DNA of 37,647 nt from positions 1 through 37,647 of the forward strand of contig WTGC01000204.1 in NCBI GenBank assembly GCA_011523705.1, written 5' to 3'. Numbering within the stretch: position 1 is the first letter of the stretch; every line of letters starts with the position of its first letter. Below the pieces are notes generated by a model. The model had not been told where the DNA came from. It saw only the letters and a program-made list of their open reading frames with translations, and ran no database searches. The position numbers were made by a program, and so were the translations under genes. Source of the stretch: Chloroflexota bacterium. GTDB lineage: Bacteria; Chloroflexota; Anaerolineae; Aggregatilineales; Phototrophicaceae. Shown here in pieces: positions 17,433 through 26,311 of the stretch.

Positions 17433-19925
17433 GTGCCAACTCGTTGGGTTCTCGGTTTACGCGATCATCTGCACCCCCTTTGTTTCGTGCCATTGATCGT
17501 CATCATCATGACCTGGCCGACCTTCGTCCGCATTTTTGACGCCGACGAGTTCTGGCTGCATGGCGGGCAGCGCGACCGCTGGCTCGATATGTGGAATGCC
17601 TGGCACGTCGAACGCGTACTCGCTGGGCAGGCCGACTACTACTACACCGATACCATATTTCATCCAGCGGGCCTGTCCCTGACTTTCCAGCACATCGCGC
17701 TTCCACATGCGCTGCTGCTGATCGCCTTCAAGAAGTTCATGTCGGTGGATGATGCCTACAATGCGCTGTATCTGCTGATGCTTTGCTTCAACGCCTTATG
17801 CGGCTATGTACTGATTCAACACCTACTCGGGGATAAGTGGATAGCGCTTTACGGCGCTGTTGTCGTTGGCTTAAGCCCGCATTTTCAGCAAGGCACGACG
17901 GTTCCCGATATCATTTTGATTGGTACCTTCCCTTTGGCAATCTACTGCTTCCACCGGGCACTGATAGATAATCGATGGCGCTTCGCCGCGCTCGCGGGAA
18001 TATGCGTGGGCGTCAGCGCATTCATCGGCATGTATACCTATGTCATCACGCTTCTTACGCTTGGCATCTACGGTTTCTATCTGTCGCTGGCGCGCTGGCG
18101 GCAAGCTGCCTTTTGGCGCCATCTGCTACTGTTTGCGGCAGTAGGCAGTCTCATCAGCGCGTTCCGCGTTTTTCCCATGATTGCCGACTCGGCAATCCTT
18201 AGCGAAGGGCTGCAACGGCATCAATACGGCCTCCCGCGAAGCCACGATGTTTTGCAGTATTTCATTTCGACTGGCAATCCCGTTACTGAGGACTCGCTGC
18301 GAGCCCTGTTTCAGGTCCCGCCCGCAGAGACTCATAACAATGCCTATTTGGGCTACATCAATTTGTTGTTTCTCGCCAGCGCGATCCTGCTGCGGCCGCG
18401 CTGGCGCAAGCTGCTTCCCTGGCTAACAGCGCTGGCCTTTTTTGCCGTGCTGAGGCTGGGCCATCATCTCACTCTACATGGCAATGAGTATACGAATATC
18501 GTGTTGCCGGAACGCGTCCTGAGCGATTGGTTTCCCGCCGTCTTTGGCGCCTTCCTGTGGCAAGAGTATTACCAACCCGGCCTTGTTCTGCCCCTCGCCG
18601 TGCTAGCCTGTTTTGGTCTCGCGGCAATTCTACAGGCGAAAACGGCCACCGTGCGCGCTGCCGTCGTGCTCGTTTCCACGCTCATCTTGATGGTAGAATT
18701 CTACGTCCCGCGTGGCGAGCAAATACTAGACTCAGACGGAACCGCATATATCGACTGGTTACAGACCGAATCCGATGACCCAATCAAGCTCATCAATCTG
18801 CCGAACGAGGTCGGCAATCCACACTACTTTATGTACCTGCAAACATTGACCGGCTATCCACACGCGGACGGGTTCAGCAGCCGCAACCCGCAGAGCGCCC
18901 GGTCGTACATAAACAACAACTTGCTGCTGCGCCGCTGGGACAACAGCCAAAACGCGCATTGCCTACCTCATAATGAGCGGACCTTCCTGACCGCGCTGGA
19001 CAGGCTGTTGGAGGACGGCTTCACCCATGTCGTCGTGCATTATTGGCTCTATGGCGAACAGTTTATTATTCACAGCTTCAAGGATGTTCCTGCAACCTAT
19101 GACGATCACTTTGTCGGCTTCTACAGACTGCGCGATCTTCGCATGAGTTGTGATTTCAGCCAAATTGAGCTGTCCCCGTTTAGACACTTCGAGGACTCGC
19201 CATCGGTTTATCCCGGCTCCCGTTCTTCTATCCTCAGTTTTCACCCGAACGAACGCATCGACGAAGACCTCTTTGCCTACCTCGAGTCGCTCTTCTCCGA
19301 TTGGCGCAGCCTGGCTCATGTATACCTGGACGACGGTAAACCGGTGATTCAAAGCGCCGGGATGAGCATCCCGGATCTGGAGTCATTCGCGCGAGACAAT
19401 CAAGTGATTTATCTGATCTACAATCTGCGTGACTTGGAATCGGAAATGCTGCCCGACCTATTGACATTCGAACGCTTCAATCTCTGCCATCGTGTAGAGC
19501 ATGAAGACGGCTCGGTCATCGAACATCATATCAGTCGCAATTTCTTTTGCGCCCTGGTAAACTCCAGCCAGCCGCTTCAGGTGGATTATGATAACGGCGC
19601 CAGGATTGTTAACGCCTCACTGGATATCGCGCAAGACCAATTGGCTCTTCAGATTATGTGGAGCAACTTGCCAACGGAACCGCACGCGCTATCGCTGCAG
19701 ATATTTGATGCAGAAGGCGCCAAGGTCCTCGGCCAAGACGCGATCATCGACGACGCGTCGCTTGGCCGCTATCTCCTTGACCTTGCCGACTTGGCGCCTG
19801 GGGAATACGTCGTCAAGCTCGTTGTCTACCATTATGAGTCCAGGCAAAGTGTTGCCGGAACTCTTAGCCGGACCGGCGAACGCTTTGGACGCGAGTTTAT
19901 GATAACGACTTTCACGCGAACCTGA
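17433..19925 (+). CDS. Probable GT-C-fold membrane glycosyltransferase (array copy 5, type B)
   Basis: The 830-residue paralogue is built like copies 2 and 3: ADEFW with Asp38 and Glu39 in the first outer loop, HPAGLSL, PHA, a membrane domain to about 430, then the soluble region with conserved cysteines and the beta-sandwich-like tail ending GERFGREFMITTFTRT. A stretch around 18990-19040 (LTALDRLLEDGFTHVVVH) is almost identical in DNA to copy 2, while the tail matches copy 3; this again indicates exchange between copies. The GTG start follows the conserved leader. It is the last array member; the SDR gene begins 55 bases later on the same strand. Role inferred as for copy 1. Confidence 0.72.
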   Translation: MPTRWVLGLRDHLHPLCFVPLIVIIMTWPTFVRIFDADEFWLHGGQRDRWLDMWNAWHVERVLAGQADYYYTDTIFHPAGLSLTFQHIALPHALLLIAFKKFMSVDDAYNALYLLMLCFNALCGYVLIQHLLGDKWIALYGAVVVGLSPHFQQGTTVPDIILIGTFPLAIYCFHRALIDNRWRFAALAGICVGVSAFIGMYTYVITLLTLGIYGFYLSLARWRQAAFWRHLLLFAAVGSLISAFRVFPMIADSAILSEGLQRHQYGLPRSHDVLQYFISTGNPVTEDSLRALFQVPPAETHNNAYLGYINLLFLASAILLRPRWRKLLPWLTALAFFAVLRLGHHLTLHGNEYTNIVLPERVLSDWFPAVFGAFLWQEYYQPGLVLPLAVLACFGLAAILQAKTATVRAAVVLVSTLILMVEFYVPRGEQILDSDGTAYIDWLQTESDDPIKLINLPNEVGNPHYFMYLQTLTGYPHADGFSSRNPQSARSYINNNLLLRRWDNSQNAHCLPHNERTFLTALDRLLEDGFTHVVVHYWLYGEQFIIHSFKDVPATYDDHFVGFYRLRDLRMSCDFSQIELSPFRHFEDSPSVYPGSRSSILSFHPNERIDEDLFAYLESLFSDWRSLAHVYLDDGKPVIQSAGMSIPDLESFARDNQVIYLIYNLRDLESEMLPDLLTFERFNLCHRVEHEDGSVIEHHISRNFFCALVNSSQPLQVDYDNGARIVNASLDIAQDQLALQIMWSNLPTEPHALSLQIFDAEGAKVLGQDAIIDDASLGRYLLDLADLAPGEYVVKLVVYHYESRQSVAGTLSRTGERFGREFMITTFTRT

Positions 19926-19980
19926 TCGCCGTGAGCCGCCTCGCAGAGAGGACGTCGCGTTTGGAAAGGCGAGTAGAACA

Positions 19981-20703
19981 ATGGATAAGAGCCTGAACAA
20001 GAAAGTGGCAGTCATCACCGGCGCCAGCCACGGCCTGGGACGATCGGTCGCGATCAAGCTCGCCGCCCTCGGCGCCCACACGGTCTTGATCGCGCGTCGG
20101 CCTGATCCACTGTCAAGCCTGGCTGACGAGATCCGCGCCACCGGCGGCGTAGCAACCGCGTATCCATGCGATGTCTCCAATTCGGAAAGCGTGAAAGGCG
20201 CCGCCGCTGAGATTCATGAAGAGTTCGGCGCAGTCGATATCCTCATCAATAACGCTGGCATTCCCGCGCCACGCAGTTTCGAAGAAACCGACTTTGGCGA
20301 TTGGGACGAGGTCATCGGCGTCAATCTCTCCGGCGTCTTCTACCTGACGCGCGCCTTGTGGGATTGTCTGATCAGCGCCGAAGCCGCCTATGTCATCAAT
20401 ATCGCCGGTACTGCCGGTTTGCGCGGCGGCGGCAGCCCAGCTTACGGCAGTTCAAAGTTCGGCTTGACCGGCCTGAACTACGCCATCGCCCAAGCCGGCG
20501 TCGAACACAGTATCCGCTCAACGATTCTCTATCCAGGCGGCATGGACACCGGCTGGCGCGGCGCGCCCATCGGTGAATTGCCACGGAGCGAAAGCATGGA
20601 CCCCGATGTTGTCGCCGAAATGATCGCGCATCTGGTGACCAGCCCGCCCGAGTTTGTAGTCAACGAAGCCGTGCTCAATCCACTAGCATATCCCTTTGTG
20701 TAA
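19981..20703 (+). CDS. Short-chain dehydrogenase/reductase (SDR)
   Basis: The 240-residue protein is a classical SDR: TGASHGLG cofactor motif at 14-21, NNAG in the middle, a serine-containing stretch before the active site, and YGSSK as the YxxxK catalytic motif. Such enzymes oxidise or reduce an alcohol/carbonyl with NAD(P) in the cytoplasm. After the Tyr-Lys motif it has LYPGGMDTGW, where many members have PG..xT. It appears complete (family usual 240-280). The stop is followed 10 bases later by the next start, so it forms a unit with the Ldh_2-type dehydrogenase. Its own start has only a weak AAAGGCGAG upstream. Substrate unknown. Confidence 0.9.
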   Translation: MDKSLNKKVAVITGASHGLGRSVAIKLAALGAHTVLIARRPDPLSSLADEIRATGGVATAYPCDVSNSESVKGAAAEIHEEFGAVDILINNAGIPAPRSFEETDFGDWDEVIGVNLSGVFYLTRALWDCLISAEAAYVINIAGTAGLRGGGSPAYGSSKFGLTGLNYAIAQAGVEHSIRSTILYPGGMDTGWRGAPIGELPRSESMDPDVVAEMIAHLVTSPPEFVVNEAVLNPLAYPFV

Positions 20704-20713
20704 GGTCAAGTCT

Positions 20714-21781
20714 ATGGCATACGAAGTACAAGACGCATCCTTGGTCAATCTTTATTCTCTGGAAACGCTGAGATCCTTCGCCATCGCTTACATGCGCGGC
20801 TTGGGCGCGACCGCGGACGAAGCCGATATCATCAGCGACGGCTTGATGACGGCCTCGCAGTGGTGGCACCCCGGCCAAGGTCAAGGCTTGGAGAAGCTCT
20901 TCCGCTATACACGGCGCGTCAAGAATGGCGGCATCCTGCCCGACGCGCCCATGACCTGGCTCGTTGACGCGCCCGCCTACGCCTTGCTGGACGCGGCCAA
21001 GGGCTTTGGCTATGTCGCTGCCCACCGCGCCATGACACGCGCCGTCGAAAAAGCCAAGACCTCGGGCATCGCCATGGTCGGCGTCCGCCATAGCAACCAC
21101 TTCGGTATTGCCGGTTATCATGCCCTGACCGCCGCCAAGCAGGGACTCATCGGCTGGTCATGCACCAACGCCGCCGCCGAAATGGCGCCCTGGGGTTCGG
21201 CAAAAGTCGTTCTCGGCACCAACCCCTGGGGCATCGCTATCCCACGGGGGGACAACCAAGCCATCGTCCTGGATATGGCGCTGACCATGTCCGGCAAAGG
21301 CATGATGCGCTGGTATGAACGCGAGAACCGCCCGATGCCTGATAACTGGGCGCTGACGCCGGCGGGCGAAACCACCACCGATCCAACAGCGGCGATGACC
21401 GGTCCCCTGCTGCCCATCGGCGAATATAAGGGTTATGGCTTGAGCCTCTTCACCGATGTGATCGCTGGCGTGATGACCGGCGCGCTTTTCGGGCTGGATG
21501 TCTTTCAAGATGATCAGAACTTTGATGTCGGCCACATGATGATCGCGATCGATCCGGCCGCGCTGATGCCCGCCGTCGACTTCGACCGCCGGCTTGAGGA
21601 ACTGGTCGCGCAGGTCAAGGGCGCTGAGCCCATCAATCCCGCGCGCCCCGTCATGCTGCCGGGCGAAGTCGAATTCCGCCGCATGAGCGAACGCCAAGAA
21701 AGCGGCATCCCCGTCTCGCGCGAAACTGTCGACCAATTGCGCGACTTGGCCGCCGATATCGGCGTCGCTTTCACCTTGTGA
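20714..21781 (+). CDS. Malate/L-lactate/ureidoglycolate-type dehydrogenase (Ldh_2 family)
   Basis: The 355-residue protein belongs to the Ldh_2 family of NAD(P)-dependent 2-hydroxyacid (or N-containing analogue) dehydrogenases, a fold unrelated to classical malate dehydrogenase. The signature HSNHFGIAGYHA contains the catalytic His, followed by the cofactor-pocket stretch VVLGTNPWGIAIP and, late, EYKGYGLSLF. Family members reduce or oxidise malate, lactate, ureidoglycolate, 2,3-diketogulonate, sulfolactate or cyclic imino acids, so the substrate is open. The start at 20714 is preferred over an upstream TTG because AAGG lies eight bases before it and the TTG would overlap the SDR stop. Co-transcription with the SDR gene is likely from the 10-base gap. 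Confidence 0.9.
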   Translation: MAYEVQDASLVNLYSLETLRSFAIAYMRGLGATADEADIISDGLMTASQWWHPGQGQGLEKLFRYTRRVKNGGILPDAPMTWLVDAPAYALLDAAKGFGYVAAHRAMTRAVEKAKTSGIAMVGVRHSNHFGIAGYHALTAAKQGLIGWSCTNAAAEMAPWGSAKVVLGTNPWGIAIPRGDNQAIVLDMALTMSGKGMMRWYERENRPMPDNWALTPAGETTTDPTAAMTGPLLPIGEYKGYGLSLFTDVIAGVMTGALFGLDVFQDDQNFDVGHMMIAIDPAALMPAVDFDRRLEELVAQVKGAEPINPARPVMLPGEVEFRRMSERQESGIPVSRETVDQLRDLAADIGVAFTL

Positions 21782-22012
21782 GGCTTCTAATCCACCGAAA
21801 CTGTTGCCGAATGTCCTCAATGGCTGCTTCAATGCGACGAGAAGCCTGGGCTCGGCCCTTGCGAAAGCAAGCATTTTCACGCCGGCTCCGCGCAATCTTG
21901 CTCCTCTTTAGCAATTCATTGGTAATGTGACATCGAAATACGGTAAAATCGCGCCTTAACATAACATACGGCCAGACTGTAGGCGTTGGATGGTCAAAAG
22001 ATAAGGATGCAC

Positions 22013-23011
22013 ATGCCTGAACCCATCACCATCGGCACAGCAACAGCGAAGCCCGGCGAAGTCGCGCGCGGCGGCATCCCCATCATGGGCGATCTGTACG
22101 GGCGCCCGCGCGAGATCCCCATCATCGTTTATCGCGGCGTCGAAGAAGGACCGGTGCTCTGGCTCAATGGCGCCACCCACGGCGACGAACCGGAAGGACC
22201 CTTCTCCATCTTCAAAGCGCTGGCAGAGCTTGACGCCAGCGAATTGCGCGGCACGGTCGTCGCCGTACCCGTGATGAACGTCAACGCATTCATCGCCGGC
22301 ACCCGGGGCGACCCGCTCGACAGCTTCTCTTACGACATGAACCGCCTTTATCCGGGCAAGCCCGATGGCTACCCGACTGATCGCGTCGCCTGGTCCCATT
22401 GGCTGGCGATGAAGGACAACTGCGACATCCAGATCAACATTCACTCCGGCGGCGAGCACTCCTACCTGGCGCACATGATCTTCGCCTCCGACAACCCGCC
22501 TAGTCTCGAGCTGGCGGCGGCAATGGGTCCGGGCTGGAGTCTGGTCTTCCGCAGCGGTACCGGCGGCAACAATCCCAGCTCCCAAATGGGCGCGCTGGGC
22601 AAAGGCGGCATCACCGTCGAGCTCGGCGGGAATTGCCGCACGCTCACCAGCGACTTCCACGCCATCGCCGATGATCTGGCGGCCGGCTACCTCAATGTCA
22701 TGCGCCACTACAACATGATCAGCGGCGAGGCGCAATACGAAAGCGCCTGGCGAATGGGCTATCAGATACCGCTGCTGGCGCCGGCCACCGGCATGTATGT
22801 GGGCGCCGCCGACTTGCCCTTTGAAACCGAAGTCCCGGCCGGTACCCTCATCGGACAAATCCATGATCTGTATGGCGATGTCATCGGCGAAGTGCGCGCG
22901 CCGCAAGATGGCCTCATCTTTGGCATGCGCGCCCGCCCCTCGGTCATCGAGGGCCACTGGTGCTGCTTCTTCGGCGTCGTCGAGGAGACAGCCGCGAACT
23001 TGATCCCATAA
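22013..23011 (+). CDS. Zinc-dependent deacylase/carboxypeptidase of the AstE/AspA family (M14-like), stand-alone copy
   Basis: The 332-residue protein carries the metal site of the succinylglutamate desuccinylase/aspartoacylase family: HGDE (His56, Glu59) and His144 in NIHSGG, with the likely catalytic Glu in ITVELGGN. Such enzymes remove an acyl group from an N-acylated amino acid, or hydrolyse a related amide, in the cytoplasm. The C-terminal 80 residues form the usual barrel-sandwich (biotin-carrier-like) module. ATG 22013 is preferred because AAGG (22003-22006) is six bases upstream; the ATG at 22007 would abut it. It is followed 29 bases later by the S9 peptidase. It is more distant from the two M14 pairs downstream than those are from each other. 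Confidence 0.87.
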   Translation: MPEPITIGTATAKPGEVARGGIPIMGDLYGRPREIPIIVYRGVEEGPVLWLNGATHGDEPEGPFSIFKALAELDASELRGTVVAVPVMNVNAFIAGTRGDPLDSFSYDMNRLYPGKPDGYPTDRVAWSHWLAMKDNCDIQINIHSGGEHSYLAHMIFASDNPPSLELAAAMGPGWSLVFRSGTGGNNPSSQMGALGKGGITVELGGNCRTLTSDFHAIADDLAAGYLNVMRHYNMISGEAQYESAWRMGYQIPLLAPATGMYVGAADLPFETEVPAGTLIGQIHDLYGDVIGEVRAPQDGLIFGMRARPSVIEGHWCCFFGVVEETAANLIP

Positions 23012-23040
23012 CTGAAAACGGATTTTACAGGATCTAGAAT

Positions 23041-25062
23041 ATGGACAATTTCCCCAGCACACCCGTCAACCGCCGCCGCGGGCTCATCCCCGAAGACTTG
23101 ATGAAGTTCAGTTGGCTCACCGAACTCACCATCGCCCCCGACGCTTCGCAAATCGCCTACACCGTCCGCCGCCCCCACAGCCCATCCAACGGTTACGTCT
23201 CACACCTCTACTTGCACGATCTGCGCGCCGATTCCGCCAGCCGTCTGACCGACGGCGATTGTCAAGTTTCCTCCATCGCCTGGAGCCGCGACAGCAGCCG
23301 CCTCGCCTATGCGCACAGCGATGCCGATGGCGATTCACTGCGCGTCATCGAGATCGACGACGATTTCGAAGCGATCTTCCCCACGGACGGCATGCCCATG
23401 TCCGGCCTTGATTGGTCAGCCGACGGCTCGAAACTCGTCGGCGTTCGCTGGACGCCGATGCGCGCCGCCGAAGATCGCGGACCGGCGCCCGGCATCCCCG
23501 AACCCACCATCAAAGTCATCCGCCGCCTCCGCTACAAGCAGGATGGCGTCGGCTGGGTGCACGACAAATTCAAGCAAATCTGGGTGCTGGAGCTGGAAAC
23601 GGGCGACTTCGCCCAAGTCACGCACAGCGAATGCGACTACTCGGAGCCGAGCTGGAGCAACAGCGGCGCGCGGATCGCCTTCATCGGCATGGCGCGCGAG
23701 CAGAATACGCCGCTCGGCTACGGACAGATTCTCACCTGCGATTATCCCGCCGGCGAACCCGAGCTGCTCATCCCCGACTGGCAAGGCACCGCCGCCAGCC
23801 CGGTCTGGGGCGCCGAAGACCAATACATCGCCTTCGCGGGCCACAACAAGCCCCCGCCGGTCAATCGCCGCAACTTCTGGCAGCCGCACCTGGCTGATGT
23901 CGCCGCCCGTAAAGCCTGGAAACTGGGAGACGATATCGACGAAGAAGTCGGCAATTATTCAGTAGCCGATCAGCGTGTGAGCTTGTCCAACGTCACCATG
24001 AAATGGGCGCCCGGCGATGACTGGATCTACTTCCTGCTCACCGAGCAGGGCGCGGCCAATCTCTTCCGCATCAATACCGACGGCGAATACGAGCGCCTCA
24101 TCAGCGGCGACAGCATCACCTTCGAGTACAGCCCGGCAGTGGGCAGCATCGCCGCCTACGGCCAATCCAATCCGGCAAACCCCGGCGAACTCTACATCTG
24201 GCGTGATGGCGAATCACAAAAGCTGACCAATCTCAATCCCTGGCTGCGCGACCATATCCTGTCGCCGCCCGAGAGCTACTGGTACGATGGCGTCGATGGC
24301 GTCAAAGTACACGCCTGGCTCATCAAACCGATCAACTTTGAGGAGGGCAAAGCCTACCCCCACATTCAATACGTGCACTGCTCAATGTTCGGTTGGGATT
24401 TCAATCACGAATTCCAGGTCTATGCCAATGCCGGTTACACGATCGCCTACTTCAATCAGCGCGGCACCACCGCCGGTTACGGCCAGGCTTGGACCAAAGC
24501 CAGCGAAGGCGATCAAGGCGGCGCCGAATTCGATGAGATCATGCTCGGCGTCGATGAGTTGGTCGCGCGCCCCTACATCGACGGCTCGCGCATGGGCGTC
24601 ACCGGCGGCAGCTGCGGCGGCTTCATGACCAATTGGGTCGTGGGCCACACCGATCGCTTCAGCGCAGCCGTTACCCAGCGCTCGATCGTCAATCAGATCA
24701 GCTTCTTCGGCACATCGGACATCGGTCCCGAATGCACCGGCGGCGAGACGCGCACCGATCCCTGGCGCGACTTGCAGAGCAGCTGGGCGCAATCGCCCGT
24801 CGCCTACATCGACCAAGTCAATACGCCCCTGCTCATCATCCATGCCGACGAAGACCATCGCTGCGCCCTCGAACAAGCCGAGCAGATGTTCGCTGCCCTG
24901 CGCTGGCGCGGCAAGCCGGTCGAGTTGGTTATATTTGAAGGCGAAAATCACGGACTCTCGCGCGGTGGACGCCCCGGCAACCGCATCGAACGCCATCACC
25001 GCCTCCTCGGCTGGTTCAAGAAATATCTGGGCACAAACCCGATCAAACTCGAATCGGTGTAG
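23041..25062 (+). CDS. S9-family serine peptidase (acylaminoacyl-peptidase / S9C type)
   Basis: The 673-residue protein has an N-terminal beta-propeller built of TolB/PD40-like blades (about 20-390) and a C-terminal alpha/beta-hydrolase domain (about 410-673). The catalytic triad is visible: Ser524 in GGSCGG, Asp605 in HADED and His637 in ENHG. The residue after the nucleophile is Cys rather than the more common Tyr. I see no signal peptide, so it probably acts in the cytoplasm on short or N-acylated peptides. The start is supported by AGGA eight bases upstream. Its TAG stop lies inside the first GTAGGGGCGAC dyad repeat (see that feature). Its position next to N-acyl-amino-acid deacylase genes fits peptide breakdown. 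Confidence 0.92.
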   Translation: MDNFPSTPVNRRRGLIPEDLMKFSWLTELTIAPDASQIAYTVRRPHSPSNGYVSHLYLHDLRADSASRLTDGDCQVSSIAWSRDSSRLAYAHSDADGDSLRVIEIDDDFEAIFPTDGMPMSGLDWSADGSKLVGVRWTPMRAAEDRGPAPGIPEPTIKVIRRLRYKQDGVGWVHDKFKQIWVLELETGDFAQVTHSECDYSEPSWSNSGARIAFIGMAREQNTPLGYGQILTCDYPAGEPELLIPDWQGTAASPVWGAEDQYIAFAGHNKPPPVNRRNFWQPHLADVAARKAWKLGDDIDEEVGNYSVADQRVSLSNVTMKWAPGDDWIYFLLTEQGAANLFRINTDGEYERLISGDSITFEYSPAVGSIAAYGQSNPANPGELYIWRDGESQKLTNLNPWLRDHILSPPESYWYDGVDGVKVHAWLIKPINFEEGKAYPHIQYVHCSMFGWDFNHEFQVYANAGYTIAYFNQRGTTAGYGQAWTKASEGDQGGAEFDEIMLGVDELVARPYIDGSRMGVTGGSCGGFMTNWVVGHTDRFSAAVTQRSIVNQISFFGTSDIGPECTGGETRTDPWRDLQSSWAQSPVAYIDQVNTPLLIIHADEDHRCALEQAEQMFAALRWRGKPVELVIFEGENHGLSRGGRPGNRIERHHRLLGWFKKYLGTNPIKLESV

Positions 25063-25249
25063 GGGCGACATATCATGTCGCCCGCACAGAAACGCAAACC
25101 GTAGGGGCGATTCTGTGACTCGCCCGCACAGAAACGCAAACGGAGGGGCGAACCTTGAGTCGCCCGCGAATACAAAACGGATTTGTAGGGGCGACCCTTG
25201 GGTCGTCCGCAAAATGTAAAAATGTAGGGGCGACATATCATGTCGCCCG
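25059..25249. repeat. Cluster of five GTAGGGGCGAC...GTCGCCC dyad repeats
   Basis: Imperfect palindromes of about 25-26 bases lie at 25059-25084, 25101-25126, 25142-25166, 25185-25209 and 25224-25249, at a period of 39-43 bases. The first and last are GGGCGACAT-ATC-ATGTCGCCC, a perfect 9-bp hairpin; others keep the GGGCGA/TCGCCC arms with different centres. The spacers are only about 15-18 bases and two share CACAGAAACGCAAAC. In RNA these would form a row of hairpins between the S9 gene and the next M14 gene. Similar interspersed dyads are, to my recollection, common in Chloroflexota genomes. Confidence 0.85.
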
Positions 25250-25269
25250 ACAAACAAAGGAGAAACTCT

Positions 25270-26307
25270 ATGTTACAAGTAGGCAACCTATCCGCCAAAC
25301 CCGGAGAAAAGACCTTCGGCTATCTGGAGACGGCGCAATCGCGCTCCGGCATGCGGCTGGACATTCCCGTCCACCTCATCGCCGGCGCCGAGCCGGGACC
25401 CACCCTCATGCTGCAAGGCGCGATCCACGGCGCCGAGATCATCGGCTCCATCGCCATCCTCGACTTTGTGGCCAAAGCCGACCCCAGCGCCATCCGCGGC
25501 AACGTGATCGCCGTGCCCGTCGTCAACCGCGCCGGCTTCGAAATGGGCACGCGCGGCTCCCTGGTCGACGAAAAGGACATCAGCCGCCTCTTCCCCGGCA
25601 ATAAAGACGGCAGCGTCTCCGACCAGACCGCCTTTATCTACTTCAAGGAATGCATCGCCCAGGCTGATGTGCTCATCGACTTTCACGCCGGCGCCCGCAC
25701 CGCCTACGAACGCTATGTTCTGTTCACAAACGAAAATGATCCGAATAATCTCAGCCTGATGGAAAAGCGGCGGCGCAAGCTGGTCGTCGCCTTTGGGCTC
25801 GATCAAGCGGCTTTCTTCCCGCCCGGCACCTTCGGCAGCGGCGCTTCAAAAGTCGCCATTGAGGAAGCGAACACGCTGCAGATTACGCTCGAATTCGGCG
25901 GCGGCACCGGCTGGCATCTGAATGGCGAGGAAAACGTGCGCGACGCCAATCGCGGCATCTGGAACATCTTGAAAGCCATGGGCATGCTCGACGGCGAGCT
26001 CGAAGCCGATGGTCCCCTCTGCACCGTCTACGAAGCCGGCGTCGTCATTTGGAAACCAGCTGTCGACGGCCTCTTCATCCGCGATGCCAAATTCAAGGAC
26101 GAACTCAAAGAGGGCGATGTCTACGGTCGCTTGGTTGATCCCTATACCGGTGACCTGCTGGCAGAAATGCCAACGCCGAAGGACGGCATCGTCATCCCCA
26201 GCGGCCAGGAATGGCCCACCGTCGGCGCGACGTCTATCGGCATCCTGGGCAATATCGACCGCATCGAAGACCGCCGCACGATGGACCTGTCCGTCTCGTT
26301 CGACTAG
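25270..26307 (+). CDS. AstE/AspA-family zinc deacylase (M14-like), pair 1 zinc-competent member
   Basis: The 345-residue protein has the complete metal site: HGAE (His53, Glu56), His139 in DFHAG, and the likely catalytic Glu in TLEFGGG. The family hydrolyses N-acyl amino acids or related amides in the cytoplasm. The C-terminal barrel-sandwich module ends with VGATSIGILGNIDRIEDRRT. ATG 25270 is chosen because AAGGAG is seven bases upstream; an in-frame ATG at 25240 lies inside a dyad repeat. The protein is strikingly similar to the one at 27494, with identical length. Each is followed by a zinc-less 327-residue relative. Dyad repeats flank this gene on both sides. Confidence 0.88.
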   Translation: MLQVGNLSAKPGEKTFGYLETAQSRSGMRLDIPVHLIAGAEPGPTLMLQGAIHGAEIIGSIAILDFVAKADPSAIRGNVIAVPVVNRAGFEMGTRGSLVDEKDISRLFPGNKDGSVSDQTAFIYFKECIAQADVLIDFHAGARTAYERYVLFTNENDPNNLSLMEKRRRKLVVAFGLDQAAFFPPGTFGSGASKVAIEEANTLQITLEFGGGTGWHLNGEENVRDANRGIWNILKAMGMLDGELEADGPLCTVYEAGVVIWKPAVDGLFIRDAKFKDELKEGDVYGRLVDPYTGDLLAEMPTPKDGIVIPSGQEWPTVGATSIGILGNIDRIEDRRTMDLSVSFD

Positions 26308-26311
26308 ATTC

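Noticed and set aside
21919..21949. Possible promoter TTGGTA-19-TAAAAT before the first M14 gene
   Set aside because: The -35 match is poor and the spacing long; it is plausible from the 231-base gap but not strong enough to list as a feature.
21771..21962. 63-codon minus-strand frame in the gap between the Ldh_2 and M14 genes
   Set aside because: It is basic and Arg-rich, with no recognisable family and no ribosome-binding site. It overlaps the end of the Ldh_2 gene by 11 bases.
21956..23062. 368-codon open frame on the minus strand opposite the M14 gene at 22013
   Set aside because: It is a shadow produced by codon bias of the plus-strand gene, which has clear zinc motifs. The antisense product is Gly/Ala/Asp/His-rich without any recognisable domain.
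25059..25249. CRISPR array
   Set aside because: The repeats vary in their centres, the spacers are only about 15-18 bases and resemble one another, and no cas gene is present.
24382..25257. Minus-strand open frame running through the dyad repeats and the S9 gene
   Set aside because: Its N-terminal part is just translated repeats (recurring GRHDMSPL-like pieces) and the rest is the shadow of the S9 catalytic domain.
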